DNA of 64,000 bases, taken from contig NC_020126.1 of assembly GCF_000331735.1 (NCBI RefSeq), positions 4,588,001 through 4,652,000 of the forward strand, written 5' to 3'. This stretch comes from Myxococcus stipitatus DSM 14675. GTDB taxonomy: Bacteria > Myxococcota > Myxococcia > Myxococcales > Myxococcaceae. This document shows, piece by piece, positions 1 through 8,833 of this stretch (the stretch's first letter is position 1; each line of letters opens with the position of its first letter). The translations under genes and the position numbers were made by a program. The notes beneath the pieces are model-generated. The model was not told the origin of the DNA. It did not search any database and worked only from the letters and a program-made list of their open reading frames with translations.

Positions 1-50
1 CCCAGGTGCAGACCCGCGGTGCCGGCTCCAACGATTCCAATGCTCGCCAT
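1..50 (-). CDS. FAD-dependent oxidoreductase, N-terminal fragment (runs off left edge)
   Basis: The minus strand opens with ATG at 50 and reads MASIGIVGAGTAGLHL before the window ends. This is a GxGxxG Rossmann dinucleotide-binding loop at the extreme N-terminus, as in FAD monooxygenases; the spacing and the GTAGLHL continuation resemble styrene monooxygenase (StyA-like) proteins. A strong ribosome binding site, GGAGAGG, lies just upstream of the ATG. Only 16 residues are visible, so the flavoprotein fold is well supported but the substrate is a guess. It is divergent from the gene at 290. Confidence 0.6.
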   Translation of the reverse strand, partial: MASIGIVGAGTAGLHL

Positions 51-289
51 CTGCCTCTCCTTCACTTTTTCCAAGTCGAAAGACCGAGGTCGGGGAAGCG
101 TCTCCCCGGGATGTGGGGTTCCCCAGGTGTTCCAGGGTGTGCGGGGCTGCATATCACAATGCGGGTGGAGTTCTTTAATTTCCCCATACACTGAGTCTCA
201 GGACCAGACGGGTCCCCCTGTACCCGTTCGCGACCGGATGGAGTGCTTCCAGGTTGGGGGCGGAGCGTCGGGGACCGTACAGTCGAGGG

Positions 290-1297
290 ATGAGCGCGGC
301 CCTGGATGTGGTGTTGGAGGTCGGTGACGTCACCGAAGTGACGGCGGATGTCGCCCTGTTCAAATATGCACAAAGGCTGTACGGCGCGGCCGAGTCGGTG
401 GCGCGGCGGCTGGAGGTCGTGGGGGTTCCGCCCGCGCAGGTGATGGTGGAGCCGGGGGAGTTCCGCTTCGTGGAGACGCGGGGCGTGGTGGGCTCGCCGC
501 TGGCGCTCTTCCTGGGCACGGTGCGGCTGGGTGCGTTCGGCTACCACGAGATTCGCCAGTTCACGCAGCGCGCGCTGAAGGCGATGGAGTCACGCCCGGG
601 GCTCAAGCACGTGGTGAGCACGGTGCACGGGCCCAACTACGGCCTGGACGAGGACGAGGCGGTGCTGGCGCTCGTCGGCGGGCTCATCGAAGCCTTCCAG
701 CGAGGCACTGGACCTCAGGGGTTGGAGCGCTTCACGCTGGTGGAGCTGGACAATCGCCGCGCGCTGCGACTGCGGCGCGCGCTGGAGAAGGGCCTGGGGG
801 GCACCGCGGGCGTGGAGCCGTTGCAGGGAGGCGGCTTCCGGGTGCGCAGGGACCGGGCCTTCGTGCAGGCGCCGGTGATGGCCACCGCGGGCGCGGTGTC
901 GATGGCGAAGCCCCATGCCTTCGTCGCCATGCCCTTCACGCCCGAGCTGGAGGACACGTACCACTACGGCATCCAGGGGCCGGTGAAGTCGGTGGGCCTG
1001 TTGTGCGAGCGCGTGGACCAGGCCGTGTTCGACGGGCCCATCATCCAGCGCATCAAGGAGCGCATCGACACCGCGAAGGTCGTCATCGCGGACCTGTCGC
1101 TGGCCAACCCCAACGTGTACCTGGAGGTCGGCTACGCGTGGGGCAAGGGCCGGCCCACGCTGCTGCTGGTGCGGGACGTGAAGGAGCTGCGCTTCGACGT
1201 GGCCTCGTACCGGTGCATCGTCTACCGCAACATCCGGGAGCTGGAGACGCTGCTGACGCGGGAGCTGGAGCGGATGGACTTCGGCCGCCCCGCGTGA
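290..1297 (+). CDS. Macro-like domain fused to TIR/nucleoside deoxyribosyltransferase-like domain
   Basis: A protein of 335 residues starting at ATG 290, preceded by a GAGGG-type ribosome site; an in-frame start 36 bases upstream is less likely. The N-terminal half (about residues 5-175) has an opening LEVGDVTEV and a central STVHGPNYGLDEDEA segment that look like a macro (ADP-ribose/NAD-metabolite binding) fold. The C-terminal half (about 205-335) begins AFVAMPF and carries IADLSLANPNVYLEVGYA. This is the signature of the TIR/nucleoside 2-deoxyribosyltransferase-like family, with the conserved catalytic-type Glu in NPNVYLE. Members hydrolyse N-glycosidic bonds of nucleosides or NAD, or act as sensors. 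The fusion suggests NAD or nucleotide signalling, possibly immunity; this is inference. No partner gene is adjacent. Confidence 0.7.
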   Translation: MSAALDVVLEVGDVTEVTADVALFKYAQRLYGAAESVARRLEVVGVPPAQVMVEPGEFRFVETRGVVGSPLALFLGTVRLGAFGYHEIRQFTQRALKAMESRPGLKHVVSTVHGPNYGLDEDEAVLALVGGLIEAFQRGTGPQGLERFTLVELDNRRALRLRRALEKGLGGTAGVEPLQGGGFRVRRDRAFVQAPVMATAGAVSMAKPHAFVAMPFTPELEDTYHYGIQGPVKSVGLLCERVDQAVFDGPIIQRIKERIDTAKVVIADLSLANPNVYLEVGYAWGKGRPTLLLVRDVKELRFDVASYRCIVYRNIRELETLLTRELERMDFGRPA

Positions 1298-1302
1298 CGT
1301 GA

Positions 1303-2403
1303 CTACCAGCCGCGCGCCGCGACGGCCCAGGTGTCCGTCACGGTGCCGCCGCGCAGGACGTGCAGCCGCTCGTGCAGGTTGACGGAGGCGCAGACGTGGT
1401 TGGGGACGACCCGCACCAGGTCTCCCACGCGCGGGCGCCACGACATGGCGGAGACGTCCAGCAGGCCATGCTCCTCGGAGACGTTGCGGACGACGATGTC
1501 CGGCCGGTCCAGGAGCGCGCCGTAGCCTCCCTCGGGGGCCAGGCCCTCTTCCTTGGCCAGCGCCTTGGAGCCCGCGTCGATGACCACCTGTCCGGGCACG
1601 GCGGTGCTCACCACGGTGGCCAGCACGGAGAAGGCGCAGTCGTCCCACGCACACGCGCCGATGGACGCGGTGTTGCGGTCATTCAGCACGTTGATGCCCG
1701 GGCGGATCTCCGTCAGGCCCTTCACCTCATGCGAGCGCCAGAGCATCGGCGTGGAGCCGCCGCTGACGACCTCGGGCTTCAGCTGCGCGCGCGCCAATGC
1801 CTCCAGGAACGCGCCCAGCCGCGTGTTCTGCTCGCGCACGGCTTCGGCTTGTTGGTGCAGCGGCGCGCGCACGTGCCCGGGATAGAAGATGACCCCGCGC
1901 CAGGTCAGCGCCGGGGAGGTCTGGATGGCTCGCGCCAGCGCCACGGCCTGCTCGGGAGTCTCGACGCCCACGCGGCGCATGCCCAGGTCCAGCTCCACCA
2001 GCACGCCGATGTCGCGTCCGGCTTGCCCGGCCGCGCGGCTCAGGGCCGCCAGGGACTCGGGCGAGTCGAGCGCCACGGTGAGCTTCGTGCGCGCTGGAAG
2101 GGACAGGAGCTTCGCGAGCCGGGCCGCGCCCACGGGAGGGTAGGCGAAGAGGATGTCCGGGGTGACGGTGGCCATGACCTCGGCCTCGCGCGGGGTGGCG
2201 ACGGTGGCGCCCACGGCGCCGGCGGCGAGCTGGAGCGCGGTGAGCTCCGCCGTCTTGTGGGTCTTCGTGTGGGGTCGCCAGCGGAGCCCGTGCTCGCGGG
2301 TGTAGCGGGACACGCGCTGGAGGTTCGCCTCCACGCGCTCCAGGTCCACGAGGGCGGCGGGCGTCATGAGCGCTGCGAGCGAGGCGTTCTCCATGCCGCG
2401 CAT
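1303..2403 (-). CDS. PLP-dependent D-threonine aldolase / D-serine dehydratase-like enzyme
   Basis: 366 residues of the fold-III (alanine racemase-like) PLP family. RPHTKTHK near residues 43-50 carries the presumptive PLP lysine (K47). The C-terminal PNHVCASVNLHE supplies the His and Cys expected to bind the divalent metal in D-threonine aldolase and eukaryotic-type D-serine dehydratase. The likely reaction is cleavage or dehydration of a D-beta-hydroxy amino acid in the cytoplasm; the two activities cannot be separated from sequence. Start 2403 is taken, with an in-frame ATG at 2394 as alternative; neither has a strong ribosome site. Convergent with the macro/TIR gene, only 5 bases apart. 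Confidence 0.8.
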   Translation of the reverse strand: MRGMENASLAALMTPAALVDLERVEANLQRVSRYTREHGLRWRPHTKTHKTAELTALQLAAGAVGATVATPREAEVMATVTPDILFAYPPVGAARLAKLLSLPARTKLTVALDSPESLAALSRAAGQAGRDIGVLVELDLGMRRVGVETPEQAVALARAIQTSPALTWRGVIFYPGHVRAPLHQQAEAVREQNTRLGAFLEALARAQLKPEVVSGGSTPMLWRSHEVKGLTEIRPGINVLNDRNTASIGACAWDDCAFSVLATVVSTAVPGQVVIDAGSKALAKEEGLAPEGGYGALLDRPDIVVRNVSEEHGLLDVSAMSWRPRVGDLVRVVPNHVCASVNLHERLHVLRGGTVTDTWAVAARGW

Positions 2404-2522
2404 GCTGACACCGCGCGCGGTGCGGCTCCAGTGGAACGCGCGGACGCGACAAGGCCCGCCAGGTGTCCGGAGTCTCCTCCAGGACCAGGCGGGCCTCGTG
2501 GGACAGCGGGGCGTCCGTTGCC

Positions 2523-4700
2523 TTACTTCTGCGCGGGCGCGGGCAGGTTCTTCGCGGGCGGCAGGTACTTCACGCCCAGCTGGCTGAAGATGAACGAGTA
2601 CGCGTCCACCTCCTCCTCGATGCGCGCGCTGAGCGGGGTGCCGGAGCCGTGGCCCGTCTCCGCGTCGGCGCGCAGGAGGATGGGGCCCTTGGCCGACGTG
2701 GCCGCCTGCATCCGCGCCACCATCTTCCGCGAGTGGAACGGGTCCACGCGCGGGTCATTGGCGCCGGAGGTGAAGAGCACGGGCGGGTACTTCGCGCCGT
2801 CCTTCACGTTGTGGACGGGGGAGTAGGCGAGGAGCGCCTTGAACTGCTCGGCGTCCTTCACCGTGCCGTACTCGGTGACGTTGAACTGGCCGTTGGACGT
2901 GCGCTCCGAGCGGAGCATGTCGTAGAGGCCCACGCGGGCCACCACGGCGCCATAGGCCTCCGGGTGCTGCGTGACGACGGCGCCCATCAACAGGCCGCCG
3001 TTGCTGCCGCCCTGGATGGCCAGCTTCTTGGGCTGGGTGTACTTCTTCTCCACCAGCAGCTTCGCGCAGGCGTAGAAGTCGTCGAAGACGTTCTGCTTCT
3101 TCGTCAGCGAGCCCTCGGCGTGCCACTGCTCGCCGAACTCCGAGCCACCGCGCAGGTTGGCCACCGCGTAGACGCCGCCCTGCTCCAGCCACAGGCCCGC
3201 CAGCGCGTTGAAGCCCGGGGAGATGGAGATGTTGAAGCCGCCGTAGCCCGTGAGCAGCGCGGGGTTGTTGCCGTTGAGCTTGGTGCCCTTCTTCTTGAGG
3301 ATGGTGAGGGGGACCTTGGTGCCGTCCTTCGACGTGGCCTCGGTGCGGATGACCTCCACGTCGCTCACGTCCAACGGGCTGGTGCGCGCCAGGGCCGTCT
3401 TCGCCACCTGGCCGTCCTTGACGGTGAAGCGGTACCAGGCCTGCGGCTGCACGAAGCTGACGTTGCTGAAGTAGACGTCGTCACCCCCCGCGCTCACCAG
3501 CCCGCCCACCGACGACACCGGCGGCGTCGGGACGAGGCCCAGGTCCTTGCCCGCCAGGTCCACCATGCGCACCTGCGACGGGCCCCCGAGCTGCTCGTTG
3601 ATGTAGAGGCGCGTCTTGGCCGCGTAGACACCCTGGATGCTGGCCTGGCCCTCGGGCACCAGCACGGTGGCCTTGTCCAGTGACGGCGTGGCCAGGGGCA
3701 GGCGCAGCACCTTGCCACGCGGGGCGTCCTGCCGGCTGAGCAGGTAGATGTTGCCGTCGTGGCCGAACTGCGAGCCGATGACCTTGTCCGCGAACTTCGT
3801 CACCTGCGTCCACTTCCCCTCGGGGCCGTGGAGGAAGAGCATGAACTCGCCGCCGTCGCCGTTGGCGACCAGCGCGGAGGTGTACTTGCCGTCCGGAGAC
3901 GACTCCAGGTCGGTCATCGCGATGCGCGGGAAGTCCTTGCCCAGCGCGTACGTGTCCTTCTCCGTGGGCGTGCCCAGCTTGTGGAAGTACACCTGCTGGA
4001 AGAAGTCGCGGTCCGCGGGGGCGCGCTCCTCGCCGCGCGGATAGCGCGTGTAGAAGAAGCCCGTGCCGTCCGCGTTCCAGGCGACACCGCCGCCCGCGGT
4101 GCCGCCGTTGACCCGGGGCACCAGCTCACCCGGCAGCTGCTTGCCCGTGGCCACGTCATAGATGACGACGTCGCCGCTCTCGGTGCCCTTCTTCGACAGC
4201 GACACCGCCAGCTTCTTGCCGTCCCGCGTGGGGACGAAGAAGTCGATGGTGGTGTGGCCCGCCGGGTCCAGCACCATCGGGTCCAGCAGCACACGCTCCT
4301 TCGACGCGTCCTCCACCGAGTCGAGCACCACCACGAACGGCTGCTGTCGGGGCGGCTGGAACTTCCCCGCGAAGAGGGTGCCGCCCGCCTCGGTCAGCTT
4401 GCCGTAGCCCGGCGACTTCCAGGTGAGCAGCTGGGTGATGCGCTGACGCAGCGGCTCGCGGCCGGGGAGCTTGTCCAGGATGGCGCGCGTGTGGGCGTTC
4501 TGCGCGTCGTTCCATTGCTTCACGCCCGCGTCGTCGGACGCCTCCAGCCACTGGTACGGGTCCTGGACCTGCGTGTCGTGGTAGGTGTCCACCACTTCCT
4601 TCTTCTCCGTCGCGGGCGGCTTGGACGGGCCCTTGCCCGCGGCGGGGGACGCCAGTGGCAGCAGCAGGGTCGCCGCGGCCAATGCGGTGGTCAGCTTCAT
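2523..4700 (-). CDS. Secreted prolyl oligopeptidase (S9A)
   Basis: 725 residues with an N-terminal signal peptide (MKLTTALAAATLLLPLASPAAG). ATG 4700 is chosen because GAGGTG sits just upstream and the signal peptide begins there; the longer reading frame is discarded. The catalytic triad of the S9A family is visible: Ser566 in GGSNGGLL, Asp649 in NDPRVDP and His684 in ETGHGSG, matching the order and spacing of porcine prolyl endopeptidase. The preceding region (about 90-430) should form the seven-bladed propeller that admits only short peptides. It cleaves after proline in oligopeptides, probably in the periplasm or outside the cell, in keeping with a predatory, protein-degrading lifestyle. 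A PBP4-type gene lies upstream on the same strand, 166 bases away. Confidence 0.93.
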   Translation of the reverse strand: MKLTTALAAATLLLPLASPAAGKGPSKPPATEKKEVVDTYHDTQVQDPYQWLEASDDAGVKQWNDAQNAHTRAILDKLPGREPLRQRITQLLTWKSPGYGKLTEAGGTLFAGKFQPPRQQPFVVVLDSVEDASKERVLLDPMVLDPAGHTTIDFFVPTRDGKKLAVSLSKKGTESGDVVIYDVATGKQLPGELVPRVNGGTAGGGVAWNADGTGFFYTRYPRGEERAPADRDFFQQVYFHKLGTPTEKDTYALGKDFPRIAMTDLESSPDGKYTSALVANGDGGEFMLFLHGPEGKWTQVTKFADKVIGSQFGHDGNIYLLSRQDAPRGKVLRLPLATPSLDKATVLVPEGQASIQGVYAAKTRLYINEQLGGPSQVRMVDLAGKDLGLVPTPPVSSVGGLVSAGGDDVYFSNVSFVQPQAWYRFTVKDGQVAKTALARTSPLDVSDVEVIRTEATSKDGTKVPLTILKKKGTKLNGNNPALLTGYGGFNISISPGFNALAGLWLEQGGVYAVANLRGGSEFGEQWHAEGSLTKKQNVFDDFYACAKLLVEKKYTQPKKLAIQGGSNGGLLMGAVVTQHPEAYGAVVARVGLYDMLRSERTSNGQFNVTEYGTVKDAEQFKALLAYSPVHNVKDGAKYPPVLFTSGANDPRVDPFHSRKMVARMQAATSAKGPILLRADAETGHGSGTPLSARIEEEVDAYSFIFSQLGVKYLPPAKNLPAPAQK

Positions 4701-4866
4701 TTGCACCTCGGGGGAATGGTGAAAGCGGACGCAGCCTGCCACGTCTCTTCCCGCCATGGCGCACGTTCCCCGCTGGGGAATGTCACCCTTGGACGCGCGT
4801 TCCCTGGGGTTGCGCCCAGGCGCGCGGTGCGTCAAGCGTGCCCCGGGAATCCCAAGCTGCCCGACG

Positions 4867-6363
4867 TCACGGCGCGCGCAGGGGAAGCTCGACCAGTGCG
4901 GCGGCGAAGCGGTCGAAGGCCTCGTTGGCGGGCAGCGTCGTGCCCTCGTCCATGTTGCCCAGCATCAGCGCGAAGACGACGCGGGGATGCTCCGCGTCAC
5001 CGGGCCGGTCCACCACGCCCGTGAAGCACTTCTGTCCGGAGAGGGTGCCGGTCTTCGCGCGGATGCGGCCCGCGGTGAGGGGCGTGACGGGCCGGGTGGC
5101 GAGCGTGCCGTCGACCCCCGCGATGGGCAAGCTGTCGACCAGCGCGGCGCCGTAGGGCTCCCGCAGGCTGGTGAAGATGACGCGTGCCAGGCCCCGCGCG
5201 GTGGCCAGGTTGTAGCGCGACAGGCCGCTGCCATCGACGGGGCGCAGGTCGCGTGCGGGGATGCCTCGGCGGGTGAGCTCCTGGGCCAGCGCGGTGCTCA
5301 GCGCGGAGTAGCCCTCCAGTCCGCCCCGCTCGCGCGCGAAGCGCAGGCCCAGCCGCTCCGCGTAGAGGTTGAGGGACTGCTTGTTGGTGACCTTCACCAG
5401 CTCCGACAGCGGCGGGCTGACCAGGGTGACCAGGGGCTCCGGCGTCGGGGGGCGCAGCGGGCCGGGGGCCTCCAGGGTGAAGGGCAGGCGGGGCACGCCG
5501 CGCCGGGTGAGGGCCTCCTCCACGCACGCGGCGAAGAGCACCTGGGGCTCATCCACGGAGAGCTTCACCGTGGCGGAGCGAGGGCACTGGGTCGCGGAGG
5601 AGCGCCACACGCACCTCACGCCGGGTCCAGCGCGCAGGCGCGTGCAGGAGAGGTTGGCGCGCTCCGCGTTCGCCTCCACGCGCACCACGGCGGTGAAGGT
5701 GGCGAAGGCGGGCGTCACCTGCAGCGTCGGAGGCAGCGTGCAGTCGGAGCCCTCCGCGCGGGACAGCGCGAGGTCCACCACGTTCTCCCGGAAGACGAAC
5801 GCGGTGGGCGCGGCGCTGTAGGCATACGCGGCATCATCCCAGGCCCAGCCAGGACCGAAGCCGACGTCCATGTCCTCCGCGCCGCGCACGCGCACCTGTC
5901 CCTTCCACTGGCGCACGCCGCGCGAGTGGAGCGCGTCCGCGACCTGCTCACACGCGGTCGCCGTCTCGGGGAATCTCCACGAGCCGAGCGACGGGTCTCC
6001 CGAGGGCTCCACGACGAGGTCCCCCAGGAACAAGCCCTCCACCAGCGAGCCCTCCATGGAGACGGGCGTCTGGAAGCGGAAGTCCGGCCCGAGCGCGGAG
6101 AGCACCGACGCGGTGGAGACGACCTTCATGGTGGACGCGGGCAGCAGGCGCACGTGTTCGCGGTGCGCGTACAGGGGCTCTCCGGTGGTCGCATCCAGCA
6201 CGTAGGCACTGGCGAGCGCTCCCTCGTCCTCCAGGGTGGAGAAGAGGCCCTGGGCCACCGCGTCCACGGACGATGGAGTCTGGGGCTGCTGTGTGTGGCG
6301 GCAGCCGGAGTGCAGGGCGGTGGCGGCCAGGAGAAGGGAGAGGGGCAGGGCTCGGCTCATCAC
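4867..6363 (-). CDS. dacB: D-alanyl-D-alanine carboxypeptidase/endopeptidase (PBP4 type, S13)
   Basis: 498 residues beginning with a lipoprotein-like signal (LLLAATALHSGC), suggesting anchoring at Cys21. Penicillin-binding motifs are present in order: S77-T-M-K80 in LLPASTMKVV, S-x-N in NKQSLNLYAE and KTG in RAKTGTLSG. The insert between the first two motifs and the length match S13 (DacB/PBP4) enzymes, which trim the terminal D-Ala or cut DD-crosslinks of peptidoglycan in the periplasm. Lipidation is unusual for E. coli PBP4 and is inferred only from the signal. It is next to, but not tightly coupled with, the prolyl oligopeptidase downstream. Confidence 0.9.
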   Translation of the reverse strand: MMSRALPLSLLLAATALHSGCRHTQQPQTPSSVDAVAQGLFSTLEDEGALASAYVLDATTGEPLYAHREHVRLLPASTMKVVSTASVLSALGPDFRFQTPVSMEGSLVEGLFLGDLVVEPSGDPSLGSWRFPETATACEQVADALHSRGVRQWKGQVRVRGAEDMDVGFGPGWAWDDAAYAYSAAPTAFVFRENVVDLALSRAEGSDCTLPPTLQVTPAFATFTAVVRVEANAERANLSCTRLRAGPGVRCVWRSSATQCPRSATVKLSVDEPQVLFAACVEEALTRRGVPRLPFTLEAPGPLRPPTPEPLVTLVSPPLSELVKVTNKQSLNLYAERLGLRFARERGGLEGYSALSTALAQELTRRGIPARDLRPVDGSGLSRYNLATARGLARVIFTSLREPYGAALVDSLPIAGVDGTLATRPVTPLTAGRIRAKTGTLSGQKCFTGVVDRPGDAEHPRVVFALMLGNMDEGTTLPANEAFDRFAAALVELPLRAP

Positions 6364-6393
6364 GACGCCACGCTATACCAAGGCCCGCTGGAG

Positions 6394-7731
6394 TCATCGC
6401 CCCAGCTGCTCCGCTTTGTACCGAAGCAATATCTTCTCGATGATCAAGGAGCGGATGACGGGCTGCTCCAGACGCAGCTCGCGTGCGAACTCCGTGGCCA
6501 GCTCTCCGACAGTCACACGCCGGTTGACCATCTGTTTCTTGCGACGGACGACGATGCTCTTCCGGTAGGTGATGAGGATGGCGTCTTCGTGGACGAGCGT
6601 CCGGAGGTAGCTGTCCCGAAGCTTCATGTACTGGGTGCAGAGAAAGCCCCGCGCCTCGATGGCGACCTTCTCGATGCGGTTCTTCCCCCACTTGTAACTC
6701 ACACTCGTCACGGACGCCTTGGCGCCGGCGCGGACCTCCTTGTCGAGGAATCTCTGCGTCAGGTCCGCGTCCTCCGAAGAGGTGATGAAGCACGGGTCAT
6801 AGAGCATCCCGTGGCTGACGGTGACGACCTGCTCGATGGGCCGGGTGGCCCCGCCTGGCTGGGCCTTGGTCTTCTTCAACTGCCCTGTCGGGAGGTAGTC
6901 GAAGCGCGCGATGCCACTGCCCAATCCCGCCCCGGTGTATCGCTGCTGGCTCTTCACCCCGAAGGACTCCTCGTTGTCGGAGTCATAGCCGTCAGGCAGC
7001 GCGTCCGAGTCGAGGACGTTGACGTCACACAAGACGACGTCTGTCCGGTTGCCCAGGAGCTGGCCATAGGTCTGGGCCGCCAGCCGTGACATGCCGAACC
7101 CGACCACGGGCTCGAGACATCGCCAGGCCACCAGACCGACCTGGAACTCCTCCAGGATGTCCGCGAGGTGCTTCATGTAGGTCGCGGCTTCCGAGGCATG
7201 GACGACGAGCATCGTCGGGCGGGTGGCCGCACGCGCGGCCCAGACCAGCTTCCCGACGAAGTCCCGATCCGTGAGCATCCTCGGGCAGCCGACGGAGGGG
7301 ATGGTCAACACCTTGCGGTCGAGCCTCGGGTCCTGCTCGAGGCTCCGGTCGATGGGCAGGAGCAGGGGCAGGAAGGTGAATGAGACGGAGCCGCCACCCC
7401 GCCGCCTCCGCAGCTCTTCGCAGGTCTCCGCGTTCAGTGTCTCGGAGCAACCCACGGGGTCGTACTTCAGCGCTCCCCGTCCCTCGTTGTCGTGGTAGCG
7501 GTAGTGGAACGAGCAGGTGGCGATCGGGGAATCCGAGAGGGGTTGGATGCCTCCCAGCGGATAGTCGAGGACCTTCTTCGCGCGCTCCTTCGCGACCAGA
7601 CTGGCGCCGGTCTGGGTGTCGACGAAGAACGCGCTGTTGTCGCGCGCCTCGGGGGGCGCGACGGAGCGGAGTCGCTCGAATTTCTTGTGTGCGGAAGCGA
7701 CTTGATCCGGTGTGAACTTGCGGTGGGGCAC
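6394..7731 (-). CDS. Hypothetical protein, 445 residues
   Basis: Begins at GTG 7731, with a good ribosome site (AGGAGA) nine bases upstream. Codon usage is typical of the region, so it is almost certainly a real gene. It is soluble, without signal peptide or membrane segment. Features seen: a Cys/His-containing stretch CSFHYRYHDNEG near residue 73, an acidic loop DGYDSDNEESFG near 250, and a basic C-terminus (RKSIVVRRKKQMVNRR). I do not recognise the family. It is 30 bases upstream of the PBP4-like gene on the same strand and could be co-transcribed with it. Confidence 0.75.
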   Translation of the reverse strand: MPHRKFTPDQVASAHKKFERLRSVAPPEARDNSAFFVDTQTGASLVAKERAKKVLDYPLGGIQPLSDSPIATCSFHYRYHDNEGRGALKYDPVGCSETLNAETCEELRRRRGGGSVSFTFLPLLLPIDRSLEQDPRLDRKVLTIPSVGCPRMLTDRDFVGKLVWAARAATRPTMLVVHASEAATYMKHLADILEEFQVGLVAWRCLEPVVGFGMSRLAAQTYGQLLGNRTDVVLCDVNVLDSDALPDGYDSDNEESFGVKSQQRYTGAGLGSGIARFDYLPTGQLKKTKAQPGGATRPIEQVVTVSHGMLYDPCFITSSEDADLTQRFLDKEVRAGAKASVTSVSYKWGKNRIEKVAIEARGFLCTQYMKLRDSYLRTLVHEDAILITYRKSIVVRRKKQMVNRRVTVGELATEFARELRLEQPVIRSLIIEKILLRYKAEQLGR

Positions 7732-7897
7732 GGTTCTTCTCCTCTCGGTTCGGTGTCGATGGAGCTTCGAAGCGTGTCGGTGGAACGAGGGCCCTGACGG
7801 AGGCTTCCGTCAACGCGGTCCGCCGACACGCGAGTGGCCTGTCGTGTCCGGCGGCCGACGCGCTACGCTGCGTGCATTCATCCTTGGATGGTTCCGC

Positions 7898-8815
7898 ATG
7901 ACTCCCGCCTTGCTGCTGTCGCTGCTCCTGGCCCAATCAGAAGCACCTTCGCTGCACTACACCGCCTTCCTGGAGGAGGAGGCCGGCCCCCGCACGTTGG
8001 AGAGCTATGACTTCACGCAGTGGGAGCCCGCCGAGAAGAAGGTGAACCTCTTCGTCGGCGTGGATGAAGCGAACCTGCGGCAGACGGCCTCCGCCGATGC
8101 GCCGGTGGTCACCACGCTGCCCCTGGGCGCCGCGGTCCGCGTCGTCTCCCGAGGCAAGGACCGCCTGAAGGTGGGGGAGTACGTCAACCACTGGTACTCG
8201 GTGGAGTACACGAAGGAGAAGCAGACCTTCAAAGGCTGGCTCTTCGGCAACACGCTCACTCCTTTCCGCTTCGAGGCGGACTTCGACGGTGACGGCGAGA
8301 AGGAGGTCGCCACCGTGGTGATGAGCAACGACTTCAAGATTCGCATCCGCTTCATGGAGCCGAAGGCGAAGCCCTCGCGCCGCGTCACCAGCGTGGACGT
8401 CATGCCCGCGGGTCAGAGCTACCTCAACGTCGACGGCGGGCCGGTGGTCGTGAAGCTCATCGCCGCGAAGGTTGCGGGTGTCACCCTGTTGCAGGTCGAC
8501 TCCAAGCCCGAGGCGTGCAGCGACTACAAGACCACCTACGTGAGCTACCAGGTGCCCGAGAACAAGCCGGGCGTGCTGGGCCAGGCGAAGAACGCGCTCG
8601 ACGTGGCGGGCTTGTCGGACCCGCCCAATGTCTCCTCCTACGAGGTCACCTTCCAGTCGGGGGCGAAGGAGCTCACGGTCGTGCACAGCCGGACCGAGGA
8701 GGACGAGGCCGGCAAGGAGAAGAAGTCGAAGGAGCGCGAGCGCTACGGCTTCCGCGACGGTGTCTACGCGGAGCTCAAGGCCGACCCGCCCGCCACGGCG
8801 GAGACACAGCCGTAG
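7898..8815 (+). CDS. Secreted SH3b-domain protein
   Basis: 305 residues from ATG 7898, which begins a short signal sequence (MTPALLLSLLLAQSEA). The frame is open upstream but lacks coding character. Residues about 48-120 (VNLFVGVDEANLRQTASADAPVVTTL to the GWLFG motif) form a bacterial SH3-like domain (SH3b), which usually binds peptidoglycan or protein ligands outside the cytoplasm. The remainder is a beta-rich region with a charged, lysine-rich stretch (EDEAGKEKKSKERER) and no recognised domain. Transcribed divergently from the gene at 7731; the 166-base gap should contain both promoters. Periplasmic location is inferred from the signal. Confidence 0.78.
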   Translation: MTPALLLSLLLAQSEAPSLHYTAFLEEEAGPRTLESYDFTQWEPAEKKVNLFVGVDEANLRQTASADAPVVTTLPLGAAVRVVSRGKDRLKVGEYVNHWYSVEYTKEKQTFKGWLFGNTLTPFRFEADFDGDGEKEVATVVMSNDFKIRIRFMEPKAKPSRRVTSVDVMPAGQSYLNVDGGPVVVKLIAAKVAGVTLLQVDSKPEACSDYKTTYVSYQVPENKPGVLGQAKNALDVAGLSDPPNVSSYEVTFQSGAKELTVVHSRTEEDEAGKEKKSKERERYGFRDGVYAELKADPPATAETQP

Positions 8816-8833
8816 CGGGCCTGGGGCCTGGGG

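Noticed and set aside
1360..2826. Long plus-strand open frames opposite the D-threonine aldolase-like and prolyl oligopeptidase genes
   Set aside because: They mirror the real minus-strand genes in GC-rich DNA, have His/Arg/Ala-rich low-complexity translations and no ribosome site or domain.
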